Below, piece after piece: positions 1 through 5,144 of a DNA stretch of 6,255 nt. The stretch spans positions 1-6,255 of the forward strand of contig SKXG01000127.1 in assembly GCA_007128525.1 (NCBI GenBank). Direction: 5' to 3'. The position numbers and the translations under genes are program-made. Each line of letters opens with the position of its first letter. Within the stretch, counting starts at the first letter, position 1. Origin of the DNA: Pseudomonadales bacterium. GTDB lineage: Bacteria; Pseudomonadota; Gammaproteobacteria; Pseudomonadales; Azotimanducaceae. The notes under the pieces were generated by a model. The model was not told where the DNA came from. It saw only the letters and a list, made by a program, of their open reading frames with translations, and did not search any database.

Positions 1-311
1 GATACAGCCCCACTTCCGACCCGGCGCGGCGGCGTAGGAATGGCAAATCGAGGAAGCGCAATCCTTTGCTCCACTATTACTCTACCCTGAGTATAGAAAG
101 GCCTGCAGATCCTGCTGTCAGAAAGCCAGCGGTAGCGGACTCCGAACCTGAAGTGCTGCGCAAATCTGACAATTCAGGGTCCAGACGGCATCGGAAGTGG
201 GCTCGACAGGGGATTTGCCAGAGGGTCAGGCATCGTCACTTGACAGGATTGTCTAACAACAAACTCCCTCAGAACGCACAAAGCCAGCGGGAATCCGGCG
301 TATGGGCTGCG
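1..311. other. Intergenic/unassigned left end, no supportable gene
   Basis: I see no recognisable protein, tRNA or other RNA here on either strand. One forward frame is open from base 3 and continues antisense through rnfH. Its translation is rich in Arg, His and Gln and resembles no family I know, so I treat it as chance. In many gammaproteobacteria bamE lies just beyond rnfH and points towards it, but none of the three forward frames gives a BamE-like C-terminus. No strong intrinsic terminator for the leftward rnfH operon is visible. The best candidate is an interrupted stem just past the rnfH stop (about 277-311), without a proper T-run. Confidence 0.5.
74..96. repeat. Short inverted repeat (bulged hairpin)
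   Basis: CTA-t-TACTC at 74-82 pairs with GAGTA-TAG at 89-96. That gives eight base pairs with one bulged T and a 6-nt loop. No T-run follows on either side, so it is not a classical terminator. It could be an operator or a chance structure. Confidence 0.2.
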
Positions 312-590
312 TTAATCGAGCTTGTTTTCCGCTCTGAGGCGGCGGGCTTCTTTTGGGTCCAGTATCAGCGGCCGGTACAACTCCACCCGATCACCGTCCA
401 GCAGGCGCCGTTCCGGTTCACAGGCTTCGCCATACACGCCTACCGGCATCGCAAACAGGTCCAGTTCCCTAAACCCTTCACGTTCGGCCACCGCCTGCAA
501 CGCATCCGCGACAGTCGCACCGATCGGCAGCGTCACCGCTTGCAGATATTGCACATCCGGCAGCGCATAGACGACTTCAACGCGGATCAT
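312..590 (-). CDS. rnfH: RnfH family ubiquitin-like protein
   Basis: This is a 92-residue protein of the RnfH/UPF0125 family, a small beta-grasp (ubiquitin-like) cytoplasmic protein whose exact role is unsettled. The name comes from linkage to rnf electron-transport genes in some bacteria. Family hallmarks are visible: the N-terminal VEVVYALPD strand (residues 3-11), a central G-TVADAL segment, VGVYGE, and the strongly conserved DGDRVELYRPLILDPKEARR block near the C-terminus. I start it at the ATG at 590, although the frame stays open to 689. At this ATG the protein begins where the family does, and an AGGTGA ribosome site sits 5 nt upstream at 596-601. It overlaps the end of ratA by 14 nt (ATGATCCGCGTTGA), so the two are probably translationally coupled. 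It is the last gene of the leftward operon. Confidence 0.93.
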   Translation of the reverse strand: MIRVEVVYALPDVQYLQAVTLPIGATVADALQAVAEREGFRELDLFAMPVGVYGEACEPERRLLDGDRVELYRPLILDPKEARRLRAENKLD

Positions 591-1062
591 TGTTGTCACC
601 TGCGGGACCGTCCAATGTGCCGGCACCCTGCGGGCCATAAAGCACTCTTGCCCGTGCACAGAACGCATCAACCAGCGAATCCAGCGCACGGGTCAGCACG
701 GCATTCAACATTTTTGCCATGAAAAAGCCCGCCAGCTCAAACTCAATGTCCAGCGTCACCTTGCAGCCTTCCGGGCCCAGGTCTGTAAATCGCCAGTGGC
801 CGTCGAGGTGCCGGAAGGGCCCTTCATCCAGGGCCAGATGGATGTGGTTGGGCGGGGTACCCGTGTTGCGGGTGACGAAACGTTCGCTCAGCGGCCCCTT
901 CTGCAGGGTCAGCGCGGCACGCTTGACACCAGGCCCGGACGACAGCACTTCCGCTTTCTTGCACCAGGGCAGAAAGTCTGGATAGCTCGGGATATCGTCC
1001 ACCAGCGCGTACATCTGGGCGCTGCTGTACGGCAGTAACGCACTGCGGTGAATCTCCGGCAC
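577..1062 (-). CDS. ratA: RatA / COQ10-like START-domain protein
   Basis: This is a 161-residue protein of the SRPBCC/START superfamily (polyketide cyclase/COQ10-like). In E. coli RatA was reported to block association of 50S and 30S ribosomal subunits. The eukaryotic homologue COQ10 binds ubiquinone, so the ancestral job may be lipid or quinone binding. Visible family marks are RSALLPYSSAQMYALV (residues 6-21), then DIPSYPDFLPWC, and the late pair of segments VTLDIEFEL and the amphipathic helix around LNAVLTRALDSLVDAFCARA. The C-terminus (GPQGAGTLDGPAGDNNDPR) extends past the domain and looks disordered. The start is a GTG at 1062, one base after the TGA of the transporter gene. No clear Shine-Dalgarno sequence precedes it, so translation probably depends on coupling to the upstream gene. 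Its 3' end overlaps rnfH. Confidence 0.92.
   Translation of the reverse strand: MPEIHRSALLPYSSAQMYALVDDIPSYPDFLPWCKKAEVLSSGPGVKRAALTLQKGPLSERFVTRNTGTPPNHIHLALDEGPFRHLDGHWRFTDLGPEGCKVTLDIEFELAGFFMAKMLNAVLTRALDSLVDAFCARARVLYGPQGAGTLDGPAGDNNDPR
596..601 (-). promoter_or_regulatory. rnfH ribosome binding site inside ratA
   Basis: AGGTGA on the minus strand lies 5 nt before the ATG at 590, within the last codons of ratA. It decides the rnfH start in favour of 590 over the upstream in-frame codon at 689. Confidence 0.7.
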
Positions 1063-1063
1063 G

Positions 1064-2431
1064 TCAGGTCAGGCTGCTATAGAGCGTGTACGCGAACACG
1101 GCCAGGACACAAGCCGGCGCCACATACCGCACCAGTGGCAGGAAAAAGCGCGCCACCCAGGGCGAGCTGCCGAGCTGCTCCTCTGTGACCATCCGCGGCA
1201 GCACCCAGCCGGCGAACAGTGCGATCAGCAGGCCACCGAGCGGCAGCATGATGTTCTGTGACAGGTAATCCACTGTGCCAAAGAAATTCTGGCCGCCGAC
1301 CAGCGTGATCTGCTCCCAGTGGTTGAAGCTGAGCACCGTACCGATACCCAGCAACCAGCAGATCACGCCGAGCGAGATCGCAACACGGGCCCGGTTGGCG
1401 TTGTACTGCTCTACCAGGTAGGCCAGTGCCGGTTCGGTCAGCGAAATCGCCGAGGTAATCGCGGCAAAGCTGACCAGGACAAAGAAGATGGTGCCGAACA
1501 GCGCACCAAAAGGCATCTGCGCAAAGGCCAGCGGGATGGTCACGAACATCAGGCCCGGCCCCTCTCCCGGCTCCAGCGCATTGGCGAAGACGATCGGGAA
1601 GATGGCCAGCCCGGCCACAATCGCAATGAGGGTGTCGAGCGAGGCAATGCTGACCACGGTGCTGCCTATCGATGAGTTAGCGGGCATATAGGCGCCATAG
1701 GCCATGATCGCCCCCATGCCCAGGCTCAACGTGAAGAAAGCCTGGCCCAGCGCCACCAGCACACCGTCGACGCCGAGCGCACTCCAGTCGAAATGGAACA
1801 TGAAGGCAAAGCCTTCCGCGAAGCCGCCAGAGGTCACGGCATAACCAAGCAGCACAACCAGCAGAATGAACAGTGCCGGCATGAACAGCCGTATGGCGAC
1901 TTCCAGCCCGCGCACCACTCCCCGGGCAACAATGAAGATGGTCATCGCCATAAACAGCGTCTGCCAGAACAGCAGCTGCCAGGGGTTGGCCAGGAAGTCG
2001 TCGAAGGTGCCGCTGACGGCCGCCGCATCGGCGCCAGTGAAATGGCCACTGGCCATTTCTACCCCGTAATACAGCGCCCATCCGGCAATCACGCCGTAGT
2101 AGGACAGAATCAGGAAGCCTGCCAACGCCCCCATCCAGCCGATCAGAACCCACAACGGACTGGCCTTGGCGTTAATCACGAGCTTGCGCATGGTGTTGAT
2201 GGGGCTGACCCGGCCCGAGCGCCCCAACAGCACCTCGGCCATCATGATCGGGATGCCCACCAGCACCACGCACAGCAGGTACACCACGACAAAGGCCCCG
2301 CCACCGTTCTCGCCGGCGATATACGGAAACTTCCAGATGTTGCCCAGGCCCACGGCGCTGCCTGCCGCGGCCAAAACGAAGAGGAGCCGGCTGGACCACA
2401 TGCCATGCCGGGATACAGAGGCCTCTGCCAT
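1064..2431 (-). CDS. Sodium-dependent transporter, SNF/NSS family
   Basis: This is a Na+-coupled amino acid or amine symporter of the inner membrane, in the neurotransmitter:sodium symporter family (LeuT, MhsT, TnaT). It has 455 residues from the chosen ATG. TM1 carries the signature AAAGSAVGLGNIWKFPY (about 21-37), which includes the unwound segment that binds Na+ and substrate. A GENGGGAF turn follows. Later helices include the TM6-like QAFFTLSLGMGAIMAYGAYMP and the TM8-like SFAAITSAISLTEP. I count 11-12 hydrophobic helices. The substrate cannot be read from sequence. The frame is open to a TTG at 2491, with another ATG at 2464. I prefer 2431 because it gives the usual short N-terminus and because the TTG coincides with a likely -35 box. 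No start has a good Shine-Dalgarno sequence. It is the first gene of an operon with ratA (1-nt gap) and rnfH. Confidence 0.9.
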   Translation of the reverse strand: MAEASVSRHGMWSSRLLFVLAAAGSAVGLGNIWKFPYIAGENGGGAFVVVYLLCVVLVGIPIMMAEVLLGRSGRVSPINTMRKLVINAKASPLWVLIGWMGALAGFLILSYYGVIAGWALYYGVEMASGHFTGADAAAVSGTFDDFLANPWQLLFWQTLFMAMTIFIVARGVVRGLEVAIRLFMPALFILLVVLLGYAVTSGGFAEGFAFMFHFDWSALGVDGVLVALGQAFFTLSLGMGAIMAYGAYMPANSSIGSTVVSIASLDTLIAIVAGLAIFPIVFANALEPGEGPGLMFVTIPLAFAQMPFGALFGTIFFVLVSFAAITSAISLTEPALAYLVEQYNANRARVAISLGVICWLLGIGTVLSFNHWEQITLVGGQNFFGTVDYLSQNIMLPLGGLLIALFAGWVLPRMVTEEQLGSSPWVARFFLPLVRYVAPACVLAVFAYTLYSSLT

Positions 2432-2440
2432 ACAGGGGAT

Positions 2441-2461
2441 CCCGATTCTTGTTCGATCGGG
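2441..2461. repeat. Inverted repeat in the transporter leader
   Basis: CCCGAT at 2441-2446 and ATCGGG at 2456-2461 are perfect 6-bp arms around a 9-nt loop. They fall between the predicted -10 box and the start codon of the sodium transporter. The repeat could be an operator or a 5' leader hairpin. Confidence 0.3.
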
Positions 2462-2462
2462 C

Positions 2463-2491
2463 ATTGTCGATAAATTGACCAGTGCACTCAA
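2463..2491 (-). promoter_or_regulatory. Candidate sigma70 promoter for transporter-ratA-rnfH
   Basis: On the minus strand, TTGAGT (2486-2491) and GACAAT (2463-2468) are separated by exactly 17 nt, each matching four of six consensus bases. Transcription would begin near 2456, about 25 nt before the ATG at 2431. The element lies in the short gap after the membrane-protein gene that ends at 2521, so the operon may have its own promoter despite the upstream cassette. Confidence 0.4.
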
Positions 2492-2520
2492 GCAGTTAGG
2501 CGTGGCTGGGCGGGAATCGA

Positions 2521-2937
2521 TCAGTAACGGAGGAAGGTGCCGATACTAAACAGAATGAACACGACCTGTAAGAGCTCGAATGGCCAAACGCGCCGAACCG
2601 CACAAGTTCCGCCCTCAAGGGTATCTGTGGCCCCTCTACCGGCCCCACCGACGTCTCGGGACTTGCGGCGGCCCAGCCAAAACTCCAGGACTGCCGGCGG
2701 CCCCGCACTCGCGAATACTGTGGCGAGGCCTATGACCAAGCCCGCGAAGGAGTTCATCGGCAGTGGCCAGCTAACTGCAAGCAAGACCAGAGCGACGGCA
2801 AGAAAGCTAAATCCGATCTGATTGACCCGCCGGAACTCTTCGCCAGTCAGCGGTACCTGCGGCCTGTCGCTAATGATTGTGAATGTATGCGACACCCAGA
2901 CGACATCAGCAGGGCCCGGCCTAGCACGTATACCCAT
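2521..2937 (-). CDS. Small three-helix membrane protein, candidate immunity/partner of the GG peptide
   Basis: This is a 138-residue protein that I do not recognise. Hydrophobic stretches suggest three membrane helices at about 41-57, 62-88 and 120-136. A basic, Gly-rich loop (GRRKSRDVGGAGRG, about 89-102) separates the second and third. The soluble N-terminus holds the motif PLTGEEFRRVNQ (29-40). The frame stays open upstream to 3027, but I choose the ATG at 2937. AGGGA lies 6 nt before it (2944-2948), and the gene then overlaps the preceding peptide gene by only 17 nt (ATG through the peptide's TAG), a typical coupled arrangement. Codon use (TTA, ATA, AGG, AGA, AGT) is more mixed than in the flanking housekeeping genes, suggesting acquired or fast-evolving DNA. 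Microcin immunity proteins are often small inner-membrane proteins encoded next to the precursor. That role is inferred from size, topology and position only. Confidence 0.65.
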   Translation of the reverse strand: MGIRARPGPADVVWVSHTFTIISDRPQVPLTGEEFRRVNQIGFSFLAVALVLLAVSWPLPMNSFAGLVIGLATVFASAGPPAVLEFWLGRRKSRDVGGAGRGATDTLEGGTCAVRRVWPFELLQVVFILFSIGTFLRY

Positions 2938-3172
2938 AAGCAATCCCTGCAGCGCCCACACCGACAGTGAGCACCTTCCCGTAAGGAAAGAACCCAACGG
3001 TGATCGACGCCACTGTGAACAGGGCATTCATATCTGCACAGGACAGACTCCCACTCTGAGAGCCGGGTCGGTTGCTAATGTCGTTGGGCAAAGTGATCTT
3101 TTCGGGATTACTGATCGTGCCTTCAAGACCACCTGCAGGAATCAAGCACTCACTCGCAGAGAGGACACGCAT
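2921..3172 (-). CDS. Double-glycine leader peptide, putative class II microcin/bacteriocin precursor
   Basis: This encodes 83 residues. The N-terminus, MRVLSASECLIPAGG, fits the gammaproteobacterial double-glycine leader pattern (MR-x-L-S/T-x-x-E ... GG). R2, L4, S5, E8 and G14-G15 fall at the usual spacings, so cleavage after G15 by a C39-peptidase ABC exporter is predicted. The 68-residue core begins LEGTIS. It has a polar, Pro/Asn/Ser-rich first half (16-44) and a hydrophobic Gly-rich second half ending GVGAAGIAYGYTC. It contains two cysteines, C45 and the C-terminal C83, able to form one disulfide across the hydrophobic segment. There is no Ser-rich siderophore-attachment tail, so it resembles unmodified class II microcins rather than catechol-bearing ones. 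TAAAGGAGG precedes the ATG by 7 nt. It overlaps the next gene by 17 nt. Antibacterial activity is inferred. A signalling peptide or a precursor for further modification are alternatives. Confidence 0.72.
   Translation of the reverse strand: MRVLSASECLIPAGGLEGTISNPEKITLPNDISNRPGSQSGSLSCADMNALFTVASITVGFFPYGKVLTVGVGAAGIAYGYTC
2944..2948 (-). promoter_or_regulatory. Ribosome binding site deciding the membrane-protein start
   Basis: AGGGA on the minus strand, 6 nt ahead of the ATG at 2937, lies inside the last codons of the GG-leader peptide gene. It supports the 138-residue form over the longer reading from 3027. Confidence 0.45.
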
Positions 3173-3193
3173 TAGTCAGCCTCCTTTAGTCAG
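3172..3193. repeat. 8-bp direct repeat around the peptide ribosome site
   Basis: TTAGTCAG occurs at 3172-3179 and again at 3186-3193, bracketing the GGAGG core. It could be coincidence or a binding site that controls translation. Confidence 0.25.
3180..3188 (-). promoter_or_regulatory. Perfect Shine-Dalgarno of the GG-leader peptide gene
   Basis: TAAAGGAGG on the minus strand, with 7 nt to the ATG at 3172, is the strongest ribosome site in the window. It is the main reason to accept this small gene as real and as efficiently translated. Confidence 0.85.
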
Positions 3194-3327
3194 TCGTTTA
3201 ATCGGTCATTGTTGGCGCTGTGCGACTTCGACTGCAGCCGGCATTACCATCATTGGCCAGGGAGCAATTAGCGCATAGCCGACATCTGCCACACGATTTG
3301 TCAGATTTCGCCACATACTGCCCACCT

Positions 3328-3355
3328 GAGAGAGTGAGAGAGGGGGGGGGGAAAT
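3328..3355. repeat. Purine tract with a run of ten G
   Basis: GAGAGAGTGAGAGA (3328-3341) is followed by ten consecutive G (3342-3351) and AAA. It sits about 30 nt upstream of the smpB -10 box and about 160 nt upstream of the peptide gene. Homopolymer runs of this length are prone to slippage and to sequencing error. Confidence 0.9.
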
Positions 3356-3380
3356 CCAAGCGCCTATACCACGTAACCCC

Positions 3381-3386
3381 TATAAT
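3381..3386 (+). promoter_or_regulatory. smpB -10 box (perfect TATAAT)
   Basis: A consensus TATAAT lies 8 nt before the smpB ATG. No good -35 box is present at 16-18 nt (AAGCGC at the 17-nt position). Transcription would begin at about 3392-3395, giving an mRNA with essentially no leader. No Shine-Dalgarno sequence is present in the 8 nt between the box and the ATG (GCGCCGCC). Confidence 0.6.
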
Positions 3387-3394
3387 GCGCCGCC

Positions 3395-3871
3395 ATGAGC
3401 AACGCCAAGAAGAAAACCAGCCCCGGCACCATCGCCAAGAACCGCCGGGCCAGCTTCGACTTTGCCCTCGAAACCCGTTTCGAGTGCGGCATTGCGCTCG
3501 AAGGCTGGGAAGTGAAAAGCCTGCGCGCCGGCAAGGCGCAGCTGGTGGATTCCTATGTGCTGATCAAGGACGGTGAGGCCTTCCTGCTCGGCGCCCAGAT
3601 TACGCCGCTCAACACCGCCTCAACCCACGTCATCGCCGATCCGCAGCGTACCCGCAAGCTGTTGCTGCACAAGCGCGAGATCGAACAGATCGCCGCTGCC
3701 ACGCAGCAGAAGGGCTACGCCTGTGTGGCCACCGCACTGTACTGGAAGGGCAACCGGGTCAAATGCGAGATCGCGCTGGCCAAAGGCAAGAAGGCCCACG
3801 ACAAGCGGGCGACGATCAAGGAGCGCGATTGGCAGCGGGAGAAGGCCAGGGTGCTCAAGCACGACAGCTGA
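3395..3871 (+). CDS. smpB: SsrA-binding protein SmpB
   Basis: This is a cytoplasmic trans-translation factor that binds tmRNA (SsrA) and brings it to stalled ribosomes, mimicking the codon-anticodon part of tRNA. The protein has 158 residues, the usual full length. Landmarks in order are the basic N-terminus [19 protein letters not shown], the OB-fold signature [14 protein letters not shown], the [11 protein letters not shown] segment, [16 protein letters not shown], and a basic C-terminal tail (about 130-158) that inserts into the empty mRNA channel. The ATG at 3395 matches the family start. There is no Shine-Dalgarno sequence before it, and the -10 box is immediately upstream, so translation may be leaderless. 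No tmRNA gene is seen in the window. The exporter gene follows 26 nt downstream in the same direction. Confidence 0.98.
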   Translation: MSNAKKKTSPGTIAKNRRASFDFALETRFECGIALEGWEVKSLRAGKAQLVDSYVLIKDGEAFLLGAQITPLNTASTHVIADPQRTRKLLLHKREIEQIAAATQQKGYACVATALYWKGNRVKCEIALAKGKKAHDKRATIKERDWQREKARVLKHDS

Positions 3872-3897
3872 CCCTTGCCTCTTGACGGGAAGCCTTG

Positions 3898-5133
3898 ATG
3901 AGCTCTGAACACGACGCCACCCCGGTGCGCCCCTGGCAGGCGTTCGTCTACGCCAATTACCGGATCCTCTGGGCCGTCACCTTTACCGCATCCATCGTCA
4001 TCTGGATCCGCATCCTGACCACCGCCCAATGGCTGCTCGAGGAAACCGAGTCCGCCGTGCTGGTGGGCATGATCGGTGTCGTGCAGCTGGTGGTGCAGAT
4101 CCCGGCACTGCTGTGGGGTGGCAGCCTGGCCGACGGCCTGGACCGGCGCATGCTGGTGTCCATCGCCAACAGCCTGACCTGTACCGTGTTGCTTACGCTG
4201 GGACTACTTGATGCTGCCGGGTTGCTGCAACCGGGCATGGTCTATCTCGGCATCGCGGTGACGGCCGCGGCGCAGATGTTCGGCAACCCCGCGCGCTCCG
4301 CCCTGGTGCCGGCCGTGGTACCGGAACGGCACCTGATGGTGGCCATATCCACCGATACCGCCACGCAGAACATCGCGGCCATTGCCGGCCCGCTGATCTT
4401 TGCCGGTGTTGCTCTGACCGCGGGGCTGTCCACGGCCTTTTTCGTTGGCGCGGCGCTGGCGCTGCCGGGCGCCTTATTGCCCTGGCGCATACGCGCCAAC
4501 GGCCGTGCTGAGGGGGCCGAGGGCGGTTCCGCCCTGGCCCGGATCAAGGCCGGCTTCAACTACGTCATCAAACATCCCATTCTGCCCGGCCTGTTCCTGC
4601 TCGATACCGGCATCACCGTGGTGTCGTTCTACCGGGAGATCCTGCCAGTGCTGGCCCGCGGCCTGTTCCGGGGCGGTGCCAGCGCCACTGGCATCCTGGG
4701 TGCGGCCAACGCCTTCGGCGCCGTCGGCGGCGCCTTTCTGGCGTTGTTCCTGTCCAGCTACCGGGCCAAGGGCATGCTGGTGCTCTATGCCACGTTGGCC
4801 TACGCACTGATACTGTTTGGCTTCGGCACCGTCGCCAGCCTCTGGCTGGGCGCACTGTTCATTGCCGGGCTGGGCGCGGCAGATGCCGTGACCGTGGCCG
4901 TGCGCCAGACCACCGTGATGCTGACCACGCAAGACGCCATGCGGGGACGCGCGCTGGCTTTTATGATCCTGGCCGCGCAGACCGCCAACAACCTCGGCAC
5001 CATCTGGGTGGGTTTCTGGGCCGCGGCGATCGGCGCCGGGAACACCATGGTGCTCGGTGGTGTCATTTCAGTGCTGGCGACGCTGGCCATCTGGCGGTTG
5101 TGGCGGCCGATCCGGGACTATCGCTCGCCCTGA
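3898..5133 (+). CDS. MFS exporter, EntS-like (MFS_3 / transmembrane secretion effector)
   Basis: This is an inner-membrane major facilitator superfamily permease of 411 residues, with about 12 hydrophobic helices and a polar central loop around RIRANGRAEGAEGG. The loop after TM2 carries a good motif A, GGSLADGLDRR (74-84). The start region (PWQAFVYANYRILWAV) and the overall form match the EntS-like group that includes the enterobactin exporter and macrolide-type efflux proteins. The substrate cannot be deduced, and no siderophore genes lie nearby. I use the ATG at 3898, 5 nt after GGGAAG. A TTG one codon earlier is possible. It sits 26 nt after smpB and is probably cotranscribed with it. Its 3' end converges on mgtE with an 11-nt gap, and no clear terminator lies between them. 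Confidence 0.9.
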   Translation: MSSEHDATPVRPWQAFVYANYRILWAVTFTASIVIWIRILTTAQWLLEETESAVLVGMIGVVQLVVQIPALLWGGSLADGLDRRMLVSIANSLTCTVLLTLGLLDAAGLLQPGMVYLGIAVTAAAQMFGNPARSALVPAVVPERHLMVAISTDTATQNIAAIAGPLIFAGVALTAGLSTAFFVGAALALPGALLPWRIRANGRAEGAEGGSALARIKAGFNYVIKHPILPGLFLLDTGITVVSFYREILPVLARGLFRGGASATGILGAANAFGAVGGAFLALFLSSYRAKGMLVLYATLAYALILFGFGTVASLWLGALFIAGLGAADAVTVAVRQTTVMLTTQDAMRGRALAFMILAAQTANNLGTIWVGFWAAAIGAGNTMVLGGVISVLATLAIWRLWRPIRDYRSP

Positions 5134-5144
5134 GCGGGAGCCTG

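Noticed and set aside
240..268. TTGACA at 240-245 as a forward promoter -35 box
   Set aside because: No acceptable -10 box lies at 16-18 nt, and no gene follows on the forward strand.
277..311. Possible terminator after rnfH
   Set aside because: The stem needs a 4-nt bulge and is not followed by a convincing T-run on the minus strand.
66..722. Forward reading frame of 218 codons from the left region across rnfH
   Set aside because: Its second half is antisense to rnfH and ratA, and the first half matches nothing I recognise and has skewed Arg/His content. I kept only the remark that it is open.
1793..2473. Forward reading frame of about 226 codons opposite the sodium transporter
   Set aside because: It is antisense to a strongly supported membrane transporter, with a His/Gln/Pro-rich translation and no ribosome site.
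2822..3175. Forward reading frame opposite the peptide cassette
   Set aside because: There is no Shine-Dalgarno sequence and no recognisable motif. The opposite strand has a perfect ribosome site, a GG leader and coupled gene overlap.
2497..3394. CRISPR, tRNA, tmRNA or insertion-sequence remnants in the cassette region
   Set aside because: I found no repeat-spacer pattern, cloverleaf, CCA end, transposase motif or terminal inverted repeats.
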